A stretch of DNA of 27,135 bases. It comes from IDS-8 sp040902105 (lineage in GTDB: Bacteria > Pseudomonadota > Gammaproteobacteria > Steroidobacterales > Woeseiaceae). The position numbers and the translations under genes are program-made. Numbering within the stretch: the stretch's first letter is position 1; each line of letters begins with the position of its first letter. The stretch is from NCBI GenBank assembly GCA_040902105.1, contig JBBDXW010000040.1:1-27135 (forward strand). The letters run 5' to 3'. Below, piece by piece: positions 1 through 7,868 of the stretch. Below the pieces are notes generated by a model. The model made no database searches, was not told the DNA's origin, and saw only the letters and a list, made by a program, of their open reading frames with translations.

Positions 1-24
1 CCATCCGCTTCGCCAGTCGCCGCG

Positions 25-54
25 CAGGTCGCCCGCAATGGCGGGCTCCTACAG
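25..54. repeat. REP half-site (right half of a BIME)
   Basis: The stem gcccgc-aatg-gcgggc (31-46) is followed by ctcctacag. The same sequence, with a similar left flank (ccgcgcaggtc here, ccgcacaggtc there), occurs at 22661-22803, so this is the right half of the same BIME type whose left half lies outside the window. It ends about 90 bases before the start of the S9 peptidase gene. Confidence 0.75.
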
Positions 55-143
55 TGACTTGTGCAGAGTTTCCCGCTGACGTGAATCGGGCCGCGGTTTC
101 GAAGCGGCCCGTTCGCCTGCATTTGCATTTTCTGGAGGGTTCT

Positions 144-2537
144 ATGGGCCGATTCGCCGTCACGCTGCTGACACTCTTTTCCTGCGCCGTCGCGTTCGCC
201 GCGGACGGGCCGGATCTCGAGCTGATCATGTCCGACCCCGACTGGATCGGCAACGAACCCACCGGGCCCTACTGGTCCGACTCGGGCGACAACGTTTACT
301 ACGATCAGAAGAGAGCCGGCGAAGACTTCAGCGATCTGCACGTGGTGCCTGCCGCCGGTGGCGAGTCGCAACAGGTAGCGCCGTCCGACGAGTCGAAAAG
401 CTCGAATGCATCGCGTGTCTATAACGCCGCGCGCACGATGGTGGCGTGGATTCATAACGGCGACGTGATGGTGAAAAACCTGGCCAGCGGCGATGTGCGG
501 CAAATCACCCGCACCACGACGGAAGAACTCTTGCCGATGTTCATGGCGGACGGCAGGTCCGTTGCCTTCGTGCGCGACAAAGTGCATTTCGTGCATGATA
601 CTTCCAGCGGAACGACCTCCGAAGCAGCCGATATCCGTTTCGAAGATCACCCGGATGAGGAACCGTTCGACACGCTTCGCGAACAGCAGATGCGTAACCT
701 GGAAACGCTGCGTGAAGACAAGCGGCGCAAAGATGCGCAGGAAGCGGATAAGGAATCGCGCCAGCACGAGGACCCGGCCGGGGGGCCGTTGCCGGTATAC
801 CTCGGCAAGGACTACACGGAGGTCGACCGCTCGTTGTCGCCGTCCGGCCGATACCTGTTGCTGACCGTCACGGACCCCGAGGCCGAGGAAGGCCAGCTCG
901 ACATGATGCCGAGCTACGTGACCGAAAGCGGCTACACCAGCATCGACGAAACCCGCATTCGTGTCGGCCGGAACGTTCCTGCCGCCGAGGAGCTGCTGCT
1001 GGTCGATCTTGCGGGCGGCACGTTTGCCACGGTCGATTACGCATCGTTGCCGGGCATCGATGAGGATCCTCTCGAGGAACTGCGTGACAGCGCGATCGAC
1101 TGGTACACCGAACGCGGCGCCGACCAAGAGGAAGTCGAGAAGGCAGTTGAAGCGCCGGAGCTACGAGCCGTCAGCGTCGAACAGATTATCTGGAACAGCA
1201 GCGGAGCCCTGGCCGCGGTGCAGCTTCGCGCGATCGATAACAAGGATCGGTGGCTGGCGACAATCGACCCGCGCGAGCCCGTCGTCGAAGTGCAGCACCG
1301 GTTGACCGACGACGCCTGGATCAACTGGGATTACAACGAGTTCGGCTGGATGCCGGACGGCCGCACCCTTTGGTACCTGTCCGAAGAATCGGGATATTCG
1401 CATCTCTATACCAAGCGCGCCGATTCGAGGAGAACCCGACAGCTGACCAGCGGCAAGTTCGTTGTCGGAGAAACCGAAGTCGACGCAGAGGGCAGCTATT
1501 TCTACGTGGTTGCCAATCGCACTCATCCCGGAAATTACGAGGTCCATCGCGTCGCGGCGGGCGGCGGCGATCTGGAACAACTGACGGCATTGGGCGGCGT
1601 GGTCGAATTCACTCTGTCGCCAAAGGGTGACCGGCTGCTGCTCAGCCGTTCTTATATCGACCGGCACGCCGACCTTTACGTGCAACCCGCCGCTGCCGGT
1701 GCGGATGCGATGAGGCTTACCGACACCGTCAGTGAGCAGTTCAAAAGCATCGACTGGATTGTCCCCGAGATTGTCGAAGTGCCGTCGTCAAACGTCAGTG
1801 AGCCCATTTACACGAAGTTATATTTGCCGAGAGAGTACCGGCAAGGCGAGACGTATCCGGCGGTCATGTTCGTGCACGGCGCCGGTTACGCGCAGAACTC
1901 GCACATGGGTTGGCCATACTATTTTCGGGAGTTCATGTTCCATACAGTGCTCGCGAACGAAGGCTACGTCGTAATCGATATGGATTACCGCGCCTCGAAA
2001 GGCTACGGCCGCGACTGGCGCACGGCAATCTACCGCAACATGGGACGCCCCGAACTCGAGGACTTCAGGGACGGCATCGACTGGCTGGTCGAGAACTACG
2101 GCGTCGACCGCAATCGGGTGGGCGTCTACGGCGGTTCGTACGGCGGATTTATGACGTTTATGGCGCTCTTTCTGGAGCCGGACCTGTTTGCCGCGGGGGC
2201 AGCGCTGCGACCGGTGGCGGACTGGATGCACTACAACCACGAATACACAGCCAACATCCTGAACACGCCGGTGATCGATCCTGAATCGTATCAGCGCAGT
2301 TCGCCGATCAACTACGTGCAGAACCTCACGAAACCGCTCTTGATTGCCAGCGGCATGCAGGACGATAACGTGTTTTTTCAGGATTCCGTGCTGGTCGTGC
2401 AGCGCCTGATCGAACTTAAAAAGGAAAACTTCGAGTTCGCCGTGTATCCGCTCGACCCGCACGGCTTCGTGCACCCGAATTCGTGGCTGGACGAGTACCG
2501 GCGCATCCACAAACTCATGAACGAGCATCTCAGATAA
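144..2537 (+). CDS. Secreted S9-family prolyl oligopeptidase-type serine peptidase
   Basis: This is a 797-residue serine peptidase of the dipeptidyl-aminopeptidase/acylaminoacyl-peptidase group, expected to cleave oligopeptides in the periplasm. The ATG at 144 is chosen over the upstream ATG at 54 because it has a good ribosome site (tggagg) and opens directly into a signal peptide (about residues 1-20, ending AVAFA-ADG). Residues 20-530 form the repeat-rich beta-propeller part (WTPDG/SPDG-like segments such as GWMPDGRTLWY). The C-terminal alpha/beta-hydrolase domain carries the nucleophile motif GGSYGG with Ser665, a likely acid at Asp740/741 (SGMQDDNV) and His773 (DPHGF). Length and order fit the family. 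A Lys/Glu/Arg-rich insertion near residues 175-225 is charged and probably a surface loop. The gene stands alone between repeats. Substrate preference cannot be read from the sequence. Confidence 0.95.
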   Translation: MGRFAVTLLTLFSCAVAFAADGPDLELIMSDPDWIGNEPTGPYWSDSGDNVYYDQKRAGEDFSDLHVVPAAGGESQQVAPSDESKSSNASRVYNAARTMVAWIHNGDVMVKNLASGDVRQITRTTTEELLPMFMADGRSVAFVRDKVHFVHDTSSGTTSEAADIRFEDHPDEEPFDTLREQQMRNLETLREDKRRKDAQEADKESRQHEDPAGGPLPVYLGKDYTEVDRSLSPSGRYLLLTVTDPEAEEGQLDMMPSYVTESGYTSIDETRIRVGRNVPAAEELLLVDLAGGTFATVDYASLPGIDEDPLEELRDSAIDWYTERGADQEEVEKAVEAPELRAVSVEQIIWNSSGALAAVQLRAIDNKDRWLATIDPREPVVEVQHRLTDDAWINWDYNEFGWMPDGRTLWYLSEESGYSHLYTKRADSRRTRQLTSGKFVVGETEVDAEGSYFYVVANRTHPGNYEVHRVAAGGGDLEQLTALGGVVEFTLSPKGDRLLLSRSYIDRHADLYVQPAAAGADAMRLTDTVSEQFKSIDWIVPEIVEVPSSNVSEPIYTKLYLPREYRQGETYPAVMFVHGAGYAQNSHMGWPYYFREFMFHTVLANEGYVVIDMDYRASKGYGRDWRTAIYRNMGRPELEDFRDGIDWLVENYGVDRNRVGVYGGSYGGFMTFMALFLEPDLFAAGAALRPVADWMHYNHEYTANILNTPVIDPESYQRSSPINYVQNLTKPLLIASGMQDDNVFFQDSVLVVQRLIELKKENFEFAVYPLDPHGFVHPNSWLDEYRRIHKLMNEHLR

Positions 2538-2540
2538 GGC

Positions 2541-2716
2541 TTTTGTTGGAGCCCGCGAGAGCGGGCGATCCCACGTCGATCATTCGCCCGTTTTCACGGG
2601 CTCCAACGGAGTATTGATCACCGTTGCAGGAGCCCGGGAGAGCGGGCGATCCCGCGTCGGTTATTCGCCCGTTTTCACGGGCTCGAACGGACTATCAACC
2701 ACCGTTGCGGTAGCCC
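2541..2716. repeat. Tandem ~80-bp BIME-like repeat array
   Basis: Two full units start near 2546 and 2626, and a third decayed start (gttgcggtagcccg) lies near 2703, giving a period of about 80 bases. Within each unit two inverted arms of about 23 bases (TTGGAGCCCGCGAGAGCGGG and its near complement ending gggctccaa) enclose a short spacer, the form of a BIME. The second unit runs into the 3' end of the minus-strand EEP gene and encodes its last residues. The array could also serve as a bidirectional transcription stop between these convergent genes. Confidence 0.8.
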
Positions 2717-3431
2717 GACCCGACGCCGCCTGACCTGTCAATCTGAAGTCGGCCCAGAGCGGCAGGTGGTCGGAGGCGCGGCGGGCATCGCGAGGCGTGT
2801 CGCTCCGGATCAGGGAGAGGCTTGGTTCGAACCAGATCCGGTCGAGCGGGAACAGCGGCCAGCGGGAGGGAAAAGTCGCCTGCCGCCCCACGGAACGGAA
2901 TACCTGTCCCAGCATTCGTCCGGCCGTGCCGCGACCGGTCGGCTCGTTGAAGTCGCCCATCACGACCGTCGGCAACCGGTCTGCTTCGGCGAGCGCGGCA
3001 ACGGTGATCGCCTGCTGGCGCCGCTCGCCGCGGTTGAGCCCCAGGTGGGTGGCGAGCACGCTGATCGGTCCGGCGCCAGTTTCGATACGTGCTTCAATCA
3101 GCGAGCGTGGCTCGCGCCGGCGAAAACTGATGTCGTGGTGCGTCCACGCGGTGATTTCCCAGCGGCTCAGCAACATGTGCCCGTAGTCGCCATCGGGAGT
3201 GCGAATCGTGCGAACTTCGGCGCGGTGATTGCCGAGCGCATTCCCGAGCAGATCGAAGCCGTCGCGCAGATCGCGCCGGCTGTCGACTTCCTGCAACGCG
3301 GCAATATCGGGTTCGAGGGCGTGAATGGTGTCTTTCACCCGCTCCGGATCGAAACGGCGGTCGGTGCCGATGCAGCTGTGAACGTTCCAGGTCAGGACGC
3401 GGATCGTTCCATCGTCCACCTTCCCCGCCAC
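2661..3431 (-). CDS. Endonuclease/exonuclease/phosphatase family protein (YbhP-like)
   Basis: This 256-residue protein has the EEP fold, a metal-dependent phosphodiesterase superfamily. All signature blocks are present in order: LTWNVHS near residue 14, LQEVD near 47, THLGLN near 128, MGDFNEPTG near 158 and SDHLPLW near 222. No signal peptide is visible. The start is a GTG three bases after the upstream PLD stop codon, so the pair is surely an operon; an in-frame GTG four codons on is an alternative. In E. coli the same pairing is ybhP with clsB, whose product makes cardiolipin, so a role beside phospholipid metabolism is plausible, although the YbhP substrate is not settled. The C-terminal tail (from about VVDSPFEPVKTGE) is encoded by a BIME repeat unit and so is a recent addition. 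Confidence 0.9.
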   Translation of the reverse strand: MAGKVDDGTIRVLTWNVHSCIGTDRRFDPERVKDTIHALEPDIAALQEVDSRRDLRDGFDLLGNALGNHRAEVRTIRTPDGDYGHMLLSRWEITAWTHHDISFRRREPRSLIEARIETGAGPISVLATHLGLNRGERRQQAITVAALAEADRLPTVVMGDFNEPTGRGTAGRMLGQVFRSVGRQATFPSRWPLFPLDRIWFEPSLSLIRSDTPRDARRASDHLPLWADFRLTGQAASGRATATVVDSPFEPVKTGE

Positions 3432-3434
3432 CGT

Positions 3435-5573
3435 TCAGCGCCCGCGTTTCTGCAGCTGCGAGACCAGCCGTTGCAGCACGATTGCCAGGCCGAGCCACAG
3501 CACCATGACCAGGGCGAACAGCACGACATTGCCCGCCGCGGGATCGTGCCACGCCGCCCGCAATCGATCCCCGATCATGGTCAGGACAAAGGTACCCGGC
3601 AGGAGTCCGAGCAGCGTGCCCGTGAGATAAATCCGCGAGCCGACGCCGGCTGCGCCCATGGTCAGGTTGATCACCGTAAAGGGCGCGACCGGCACCATGC
3701 GCAAGGCAGCGACAGCGACGACGCCCCGCTTCCTGAGCGCCCGGGAGACCGCGCCGAAGGCGCGCCCTGACAGGTGCCGGATCGAACTGCCGCCTAACCA
3801 GAGGCCGGCAGCGTATCCCACCCAGGCGCTCGCCATCGAGCCGGCGATCGCGCAGAGCCACCCCGACCACGGACCGAGGAGCATGCCGGTAACGGCAATC
3901 AGCACGGTGACGGGAAAGAGGAGCATGCCGCCGAGTACGTAGGCGGCGAGAATGGCCGGGTAGATCCACCACTCCTCGCGCACGCTCATCAGTGCGGACG
4001 CAAGTGCTTCCGGATCCGCCAGTTCCGCAAGCGGCGTATACGACCACACAAGCAGCAGCGCAAGAAGCGCGGCGGCGACCGCCGCGAGGCGCAGTACCCG
4101 GCTGAATGCGAACCGGTGGGTGCGATCGGCACCAAACATGTCGCCCATGAATTCCGCCGGGCGCAGTGGCTCTTCGGGATCGGCGACCAGGTTCAGGGTT
4201 TCCACCAGCCCCTGGTACTGCGTGTCCTTCTTCAGCGGCGCGAGACCCCTGTCGCTGCTGCTCTGCGATTCGGTCAGTTCGATGATCGAACCGGTATCCT
4301 GCAATCTTTCCGCGATCGCTTCCGCGTCAACTCCGAGATGCTCGCCCAGCAGGCGATGCAACACGCCGCGAATTCCCTGACGGTGCGCATCCGACGAAGC
4401 CAGCACCATCAGGTCGCATTCGGTGTCGACACCCATCGAGCGATTGTTGAGATTCGAAGATCCCACGCGCAGGAGCGAGTCGTCGATGATCATCAACTTC
4501 GCGTGCACCATCACGGCGACCGCCTTGCCGGAGCCAACCCACGGATAAAGAAACCTGACCCGGCCGTTGAAACTCTCGCGTGAGAGCTTTTGCATTACGC
4601 GTTGTTGCCCGGCGCCCATCGTCCTTTTTTCCAGCCAGCCTTCCGGGGCGTTCGGCGTAATCACCAACAGTTCGAGCTCCGGCACTTCCTGCATGCGGCC
4701 GACCAGCGCCTCCGCTATTTCGTCGGACGTCAGGTACTGGTTTTCGATGTAAATGTAGCGGCGCGCCGCGCGAATGGATGCGCGGTAGAGTTCCACCACT
4801 TCGCCGACGCCGGCGCGATCGCCGGTTTCGGGCAACGTTCGTGCGATGCCTACGTCGACGTCCTCGCAATCGGGGACGACATCTTCCGGCCAGGCAAGCG
4901 CGTTCCCGGCGACTGCAGCTTCTTCTCCGGTGGCCTCCTTCCACCGTTGCATGCTGATTTCGGCAAGGCGCTTCGCCGCATCGCCGTCGACGAGAATCTG
5001 TATGTCGTGAAACGGCGGGTACGGCTTGTCATCAGGGTCAACCCGCGCGGGATGCTCCGGACGGTGTTCCGCGGTATCCCATCGCCGGATGGTCAGGTCG
5101 AGGCCTCCGCAGAATGCCAGCGTGCCGTCAATGACGACGAGCTTCTGATGATGGCAGGCGCCGAGGGGCAGGCAGTTGTCCAGGCACACGCTGACCTGCG
5201 GCGGGGTCCGCCATTTCAGATTAATCGAAGGCAGCGGCTCGCGATCCAGCGCATACAGCAAGGTGTAGTCCCATAACAGGAGGCGCACGTCCAGCTGTGG
5301 GCGCTTCGCCACCAGCGCCTCCAGGAACGGCATGAAAGCCGCCGGAGCGCCGTCCTCGGCCTTGCCGGAGCGGCCAACCAGCGGCGTCCGGCTGTCGATG
5401 TCCCATCCCAGCACGACGATGGATTTTCGTGCCGCGGCCATCACAGAACGTAACGCAGCAAAGTAATCCGCCGCATCGATCAGTACCGCTACCCGGTCTG
5501 CGTGCGCGATTCTCCAGACGGAACGGCCTTCCTCGAGCACGCCGTCCGCAGCGTCACGCGGTGGTGCATTCAT
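3435..5573 (-). CDS. Fused phospholipase D (cardiolipin synthase-type) / TVP38-TMEM64 (VTT) membrane protein
   Basis: This 712-residue protein has two HKD half-sites typical of the phospholipase D superfamily: HQKLVVID (His142) and HAKLMIID (His357), the second followed by GSSNLNNRS. The PLD half (about 1-480) resembles ClsB-type enzymes that make or transfer phosphatidyl groups. From about residue 500 a hydrophobic part with five or six membrane segments follows. It carries the VTT/DedA-like pattern (LLFPVTVLIAVTG, then LRMVPVAPFTVINLTMG). The fusion is a known architecture; it ties phosphatidyl transfer to a domain of a family linked to lipid scrambling. The ATG at 5573 overlaps the stop of the upstream remnant as ATGA; an in-frame start further up at 5696 would add 41 residues without family likeness. 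It is followed after 3 bases by the EEP gene. Confidence 0.92.
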   Translation of the reverse strand: MNAPPRDAADGVLEEGRSVWRIAHADRVAVLIDAADYFAALRSVMAAARKSIVVLGWDIDSRTPLVGRSGKAEDGAPAAFMPFLEALVAKRPQLDVRLLLWDYTLLYALDREPLPSINLKWRTPPQVSVCLDNCLPLGACHHQKLVVIDGTLAFCGGLDLTIRRWDTAEHRPEHPARVDPDDKPYPPFHDIQILVDGDAAKRLAEISMQRWKEATGEEAAVAGNALAWPEDVVPDCEDVDVGIARTLPETGDRAGVGEVVELYRASIRAARRYIYIENQYLTSDEIAEALVGRMQEVPELELLVITPNAPEGWLEKRTMGAGQQRVMQKLSRESFNGRVRFLYPWVGSGKAVAVMVHAKLMIIDDSLLRVGSSNLNNRSMGVDTECDLMVLASSDAHRQGIRGVLHRLLGEHLGVDAEAIAERLQDTGSIIELTESQSSSDRGLAPLKKDTQYQGLVETLNLVADPEEPLRPAEFMGDMFGADRTHRFAFSRVLRLAAVAAALLALLLVWSYTPLAELADPEALASALMSVREEWWIYPAILAAYVLGGMLLFPVTVLIAVTGMLLGPWSGWLCAIAGSMASAWVGYAAGLWLGGSSIRHLSGRAFGAVSRALRKRGVVAVAALRMVPVAPFTVINLTMGAAGVGSRIYLTGTLLGLLPGTFVLTMIGDRLRAAWHDPAAGNVVLFALVMVLWLGLAIVLQRLVSQLQKRGR

Positions 5574-5755
5574 GGCTGCAGCTGGGTGAAGAAAAGCGGG
5601 AAGAATCCCGCCAGCACCGAGGTTGCAAATGCCGGGTAGCCGCAGTCGTACAACACCGACGCGATGACGGGTTGACGCAGAACCCGCTGGCGCCATCCTG
5701 GAACGGGTATTAATGGACGAGCGTCAACCACTTGGCTCTCCCCTGTGCGCCCCAT
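5570..5755 (-). pseudogene. 5' remnant of a UMF1-like MFS transporter gene
   Basis: This reading frame of about 61 codons ends in VLYDCGYPAFATSVLAGFFP followed by LFF. That closely resembles the first membrane helix of UMF1/Atg22-like MFS transporters (typically ALYDWANSAFATTVMAGFFP). The frame then stops after four more residues, and its TGA overlaps the ATG of the PLD gene as ATGA. The remaining ~350-400 residues of such a transporter are absent from the window. The simplest reading is an internal deletion that fused the 5' end of a transporter gene to the PLD operon. The start at 5755 is uncertain. It may still act as a leader that couples translation into the PLD gene. The likeness rests on one helix only. 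Confidence 0.55.
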
Positions 5756-6004
5756 CAAAGCGCCGCGACCCGTCGCGGTGCTGCTACGGGTGGACGAACC
5801 TGCTTCTCGCGGACGAGGCAAAAGCCGTATTGTCACTGCATCCGGCAGCCGTCGTCCAATCACGCGACCGGGATGTGATGGCATCTCGCGGGGTTCGACG
5901 AAGACGCTGGTCGTTGCCGGGCAGTTTTTCAATGCGCGCTGCAATTCCTACAGGTCGAGACATTACGCGCCCCCTGAATCAGGGCGCTCAAAGGCGTGCG
6001 GAGA

Positions 6005-6020
6005 TGGCAAGGGATTTGCA
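6005..6020 (+). promoter_or_regulatory. Sigma-54 (-24/-12) promoter
   Basis: TGGCAAGGGATTTGCA has the invariant GG and GC ten bases apart and fits the shared pattern TGGCANGNNNNTTGCA. It lies 60 bases before the ATG of the DUF883-like gene, which leaves room for a start site near 6031 and the leader hairpin. Confidence 0.75.
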
Positions 6021-6035
6021 TGGAATAAACTCACA

Positions 6036-6060
6036 AGGGCGCCGGCCGCATCGGCGCCCT
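6036..6060 (+). other. 5'-leader hairpin
   Basis: AGGGCGCC (6036-6043) pairs perfectly with GGCGCCCT (6053-6060) around a 9-base loop. It sits between the predicted sigma-54 start site and the ribosome site (gggag) of the gene at 6081. There is no T-run, so it is not a simple terminator. A role in mRNA stability or start-site access is possible. Confidence 0.5.
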
Positions 6061-6080
6061 GAACCACATCGGGAGCTTTC

Positions 6081-6518
6081 ATGAGACAGGCAGACGTAAA
6101 GAAGCAGTTTGACGCAGTGATCCACAACGTGGAGTCTGCTTTGCGCGATCTATCCGACCGCCTGGAAGGGCTGCCGGACACGGGGAAATATCCAAACCCG
6201 GTGCGCCGGGCCGGGCGAACGCTCAAACGCACCGCCGACAACGTCGCGGAACGGATCCCGTTCGAGCGTGCCTCGACACTCGCGGTCGACACCGGCCGGG
6301 CGGTCAGGCAACATCCGGTGACAACGGCATTGACCGCCGCATTTGCCGGCTATTGCATATGGTCGCTGATCCGCTACTCCAACGGCCGGGCGGCTGCGCT
6401 GAAAGCGAGCCGGGCCGGCAACCGGATCGGCGAACTCGATCCGGGAAGCGACGCCGCGGAGCAGTTGCGCCCTGCAGCAGAAGATCCCGACGGGCCGGAT
6501 CGCCACGCGCGGCATTGA
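6081..6518 (+). CDS. DUF883/YqjD-like tail-anchored membrane protein
   Basis: This is a 145-residue protein with a charged, helical N-terminal part (residues 1-75), one membrane segment (about 78-98, HPVTTALTAAFAGYCIWSLI) and a short hydrophilic tail. The layout, with an Arg-rich stretch and a His/Asn-Pro just before the helix, is that of the ElaB/YqjD/DUF883 group. Members of that group are inner-membrane proteins made in stationary phase or stress, and some bind ribosomes. The likeness is in layout rather than strict sequence. The ATG has a ribosome site (gggag, 6 bases off) and is preceded by a sigma-54 promoter, so expression probably depends on an enhancer-binding activator. A second protein of this kind lies at 10899-10354. 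Confidence 0.7.
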   Translation: MRQADVKKQFDAVIHNVESALRDLSDRLEGLPDTGKYPNPVRRAGRTLKRTADNVAERIPFERASTLAVDTGRAVRQHPVTTALTAAFAGYCIWSLIRYSNGRAAALKASRAGNRIGELDPGSDAAEQLRPAAEDPDGPDRHARH

Positions 6519-6833
6519 GTTCGCAGCTTGCGCAGTTGCGCTGCTTGTACCCGGGCAGCGGCACAAATTCCCTGCTTTTGCAGATTCTACATCGACGCAC
6601 TGCAATGCTGTCTCTGTTTAACGACGCTCGCGGTCGCGGCAATTCCTGTTGCACATTGCCGATGTAATGCATTGTTCGCCAACGGTATGTGGCCGCCGCA
6701 ACGGGTTGAAAATGCATTGCGGCGTACGCACGACGGCAGCCAGCGACCGCTGGCATGGCAATTGCACTAACCCCACCGAGCGGCCGTAAAGGCCGACGTC
6801 GCGAGAGTTTCGTTAACTGTAAGGAGAATGAGC
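6519..6833. other. Intergenic region with upstream control elements
   Basis: I see no gene here. It holds the sigma-54 promoter at 6751-6766. Further up is a perfect 7-base inverted repeat, cggcaat/attgccg (6637-6643 and 6655-6661, 11-base spacer), about 95-110 bases before the promoter. That is a usual distance for an enhancer-binding-protein site. The sequence aatgcattg occurs at about 6666 and 6712. Confidence 0.45.
6751..6766 (+). promoter_or_regulatory. Sigma-54 (-24/-12) promoter
   Basis: TGGCATGGCAATTGCA has GG and GC exactly ten bases apart and a full TTGCA -12 element. It lies 68 bases before the EF-hand gene start at 6834. Confidence 0.8.
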
Positions 6834-7085
6834 ATGAAGAAGATTGTAGCAATCGTAGGCGCCATGGCGCTGGCGAGCGGAATCGCCTTCGCCGGCGAGG
6901 GCGAGAAAGAGAAGACGGCTTTCAATGACCTCGACCAGAACCAGGACGGCGTTATCACCCAGTCCGAAGCGTCTGCCGACGCGGAACTGGTAGCAGCGTT
7001 CGCCACGGCTGACGCGAACCAGGACGGCTATCTGACCCCGTCCGAGTTCGATGCCCTCGAGGGTGAAATGGAAGAAGCCGAGTAA
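6834..7085 (+). CDS. Secreted EF-hand calcium-binding protein
   Basis: This is an 83-residue precursor with a signal peptide (MKKIVAIVGAMALASGIAFA, about residues 1-20). Two canonical EF-hand loops follow: D34-N36-D38-G39-I41-E45 and D60-N62-D64-G65-L67-E71. Both have every calcium ligand position filled, so calcium binding in the periplasm is likely. The ATG at 6834 is chosen over the one at 6828 because the ribosome site aaggag ends only one base before 6828. The gene has its own sigma-54 promoter and ends at a strong terminator, so it is a single-gene unit. The C-terminus is acidic (GEMEEAE). Function beyond calcium binding is unknown. Confidence 0.88.
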   Translation: MKKIVAIVGAMALASGIAFAGEGEKEKTAFNDLDQNQDGVITQSEASADAELVAAFATADANQDGYLTPSEFDALEGEMEEAE

Positions 7086-7106
7086 ACCGAAGAGTTAAGC
7101 GACAGG

Positions 7107-7134
7107 AAAAGGGCCCCAGGGACGGGGCCCTTTT
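7107..7134 (+). terminator. Rho-independent terminator
   Basis: gggcccc (7111-7117) pairs with ggggccc (7124-7130), followed by tttt with matching upstream aaaa. It lies 22 bases after the EF-hand stop codon. Confidence 0.9.
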
Positions 7135-7153
7135 CTGTTGGGGCGCCCGAAAT

Positions 7154-7219
7154 GAGGACATCCACCAAAGCCTTTGAGAGCCTTTGAGGACATCCATCGA
7201 GTGCTTTTGATGGGTGTCC
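7154..7219. repeat. Short direct/inverted repeat cluster
   Basis: gaggacatccacc (7154) and gaggacatccatc (7186) form a direct repeat. The second copy also pairs with gatgggtgtcc (7209-7219) as a hairpin with a 10-base loop. cctttgag is duplicated at 7171 and 7181. This looks like the relic of a small dispersed element between the terminator and the next promoter. Confidence 0.55.
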
Positions 7220-7276
7220 CCGATTGAGCCTTCGGCTTGATAAAACAATGGCTTACGCCGATCGCTCTCAGCCTGC

Positions 7277-7292
7277 TGGCATGGGACTTGCA
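7277..7292 (+). promoter_or_regulatory. Sigma-54 (-24/-12) promoter
   Basis: TGGCATGGGACTTGCA has GG and GC ten bases apart. It differs from the EF-hand promoter only in the spacer. It lies 35 bases before the lipoprotein start. Confidence 0.8.
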
Positions 7293-7326
7293 TTCTCAGA
7301 CAGGGAGTCCTACTGGAGTGAAGATC

Positions 7327-7854
7327 ATGATGAGTGAGCGATTTTGTAGAACGTTCAATGGGCCGCTGGGTGTGCTGGCGGCCGCCGTACTGGCCTGCGG
7401 TTGCGCAGACCAGCGTGACAGCATCGACAAGTCGGACGCCGGACAGATCCTGGGCGGCGTGGCCGGAGCGGCCGCCGGCAGTCAGATCGGTGAAGGCAGC
7501 GGGCAGACGGTTGCGATGATCGCCGGCGCCCTGATCGGCAGCATGGTCGGAGAGCGTATCGGTGCGCGGATGGAAGATGACGATCTGCAGCAGGCCGGAT
7601 TCGCACTTGAAAACAACCGCACCGGCGAAACCGCCGCCTGGGAAAACCCGGATACCGGCAACGAATTCCACGTCACCCCCACCGACACCTACGAGAGTGA
7701 CGGACGGCCGTGCCGCGAGTTTGATTTTCAGGTCGAAACGGAACGTGGTTCGGACGTACAGGAACGTACGGCCTGCCGGGATTCGGACGGTACCTGGGAA
7801 GTCATCAGCTGGGTTGAACCGACGCGGCCCGCCCTGGACATGAACGTGGCGTAA
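7327..7854 (+). CDS. Glycine-zipper surface lipoprotein (RT0821/Lpp0805-like)
   Basis: This is a 175-residue outer-envelope protein. The N-terminus has a hydrophobic signal with a lipobox-like VLAC at Cys24, so lipid attachment is likely. Residues ~36-75 form a glycine-zipper double helix (LGGVAGAAAGSQIGEGSG, then IAGALIGSMVGERIG) as in the 17-kDa surface antigen and Rcs-type lipoproteins. The C-terminal half (about 90-165) carries the small beta domain of the RT0821/Lpp0805 family, with CREFDFQV and a closing CRDSDGTWEVISW, and two Cys that could pair. The start is ATG-ATG at 7327/7330 with ggag upstream. It has its own sigma-54 promoter and runs convergent to the Ser/Thr kinase gene, 14 bases apart. 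A structural role in the envelope is inferred. Confidence 0.82.
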   Translation: MMSERFCRTFNGPLGVLAAAVLACGCADQRDSIDKSDAGQILGGVAGAAAGSQIGEGSGQTVAMIAGALIGSMVGERIGARMEDDDLQQAGFALENNRTGETAAWENPDTGNEFHVTPTDTYESDGRPCREFDFQVETERGSDVQERTACRDSDGTWEVISWVEPTRPALDMNVA

Positions 7855-7868
7855 GGATCGAACGGCGC

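Larger units (their letters stand above)
5756..6080. other. Intergenic region, divergent
   Basis: I see no gene here. It separates the leftward PLD operon from the rightward sigma-54 cluster. The right end holds a sigma-54-type promoter (6005-6020) and a GC-rich leader hairpin (6036-6060). The open frames in this stretch are low-complexity Arg/Pro-rich shadows. Confidence 0.6.

Noticed and set aside
2541..2716. CRISPR-like spaced repeats
   Set aside because: There are only two to three units, the spacers are not unique, the repeats are inverted pairs, and no cas gene is in view.
2766..3770. 334-codon plus-strand open frame
   Set aside because: It is antisense to the EEP and PLD genes, both with full motif sets, and its composition is His/Gln/Arg-rich shadow.
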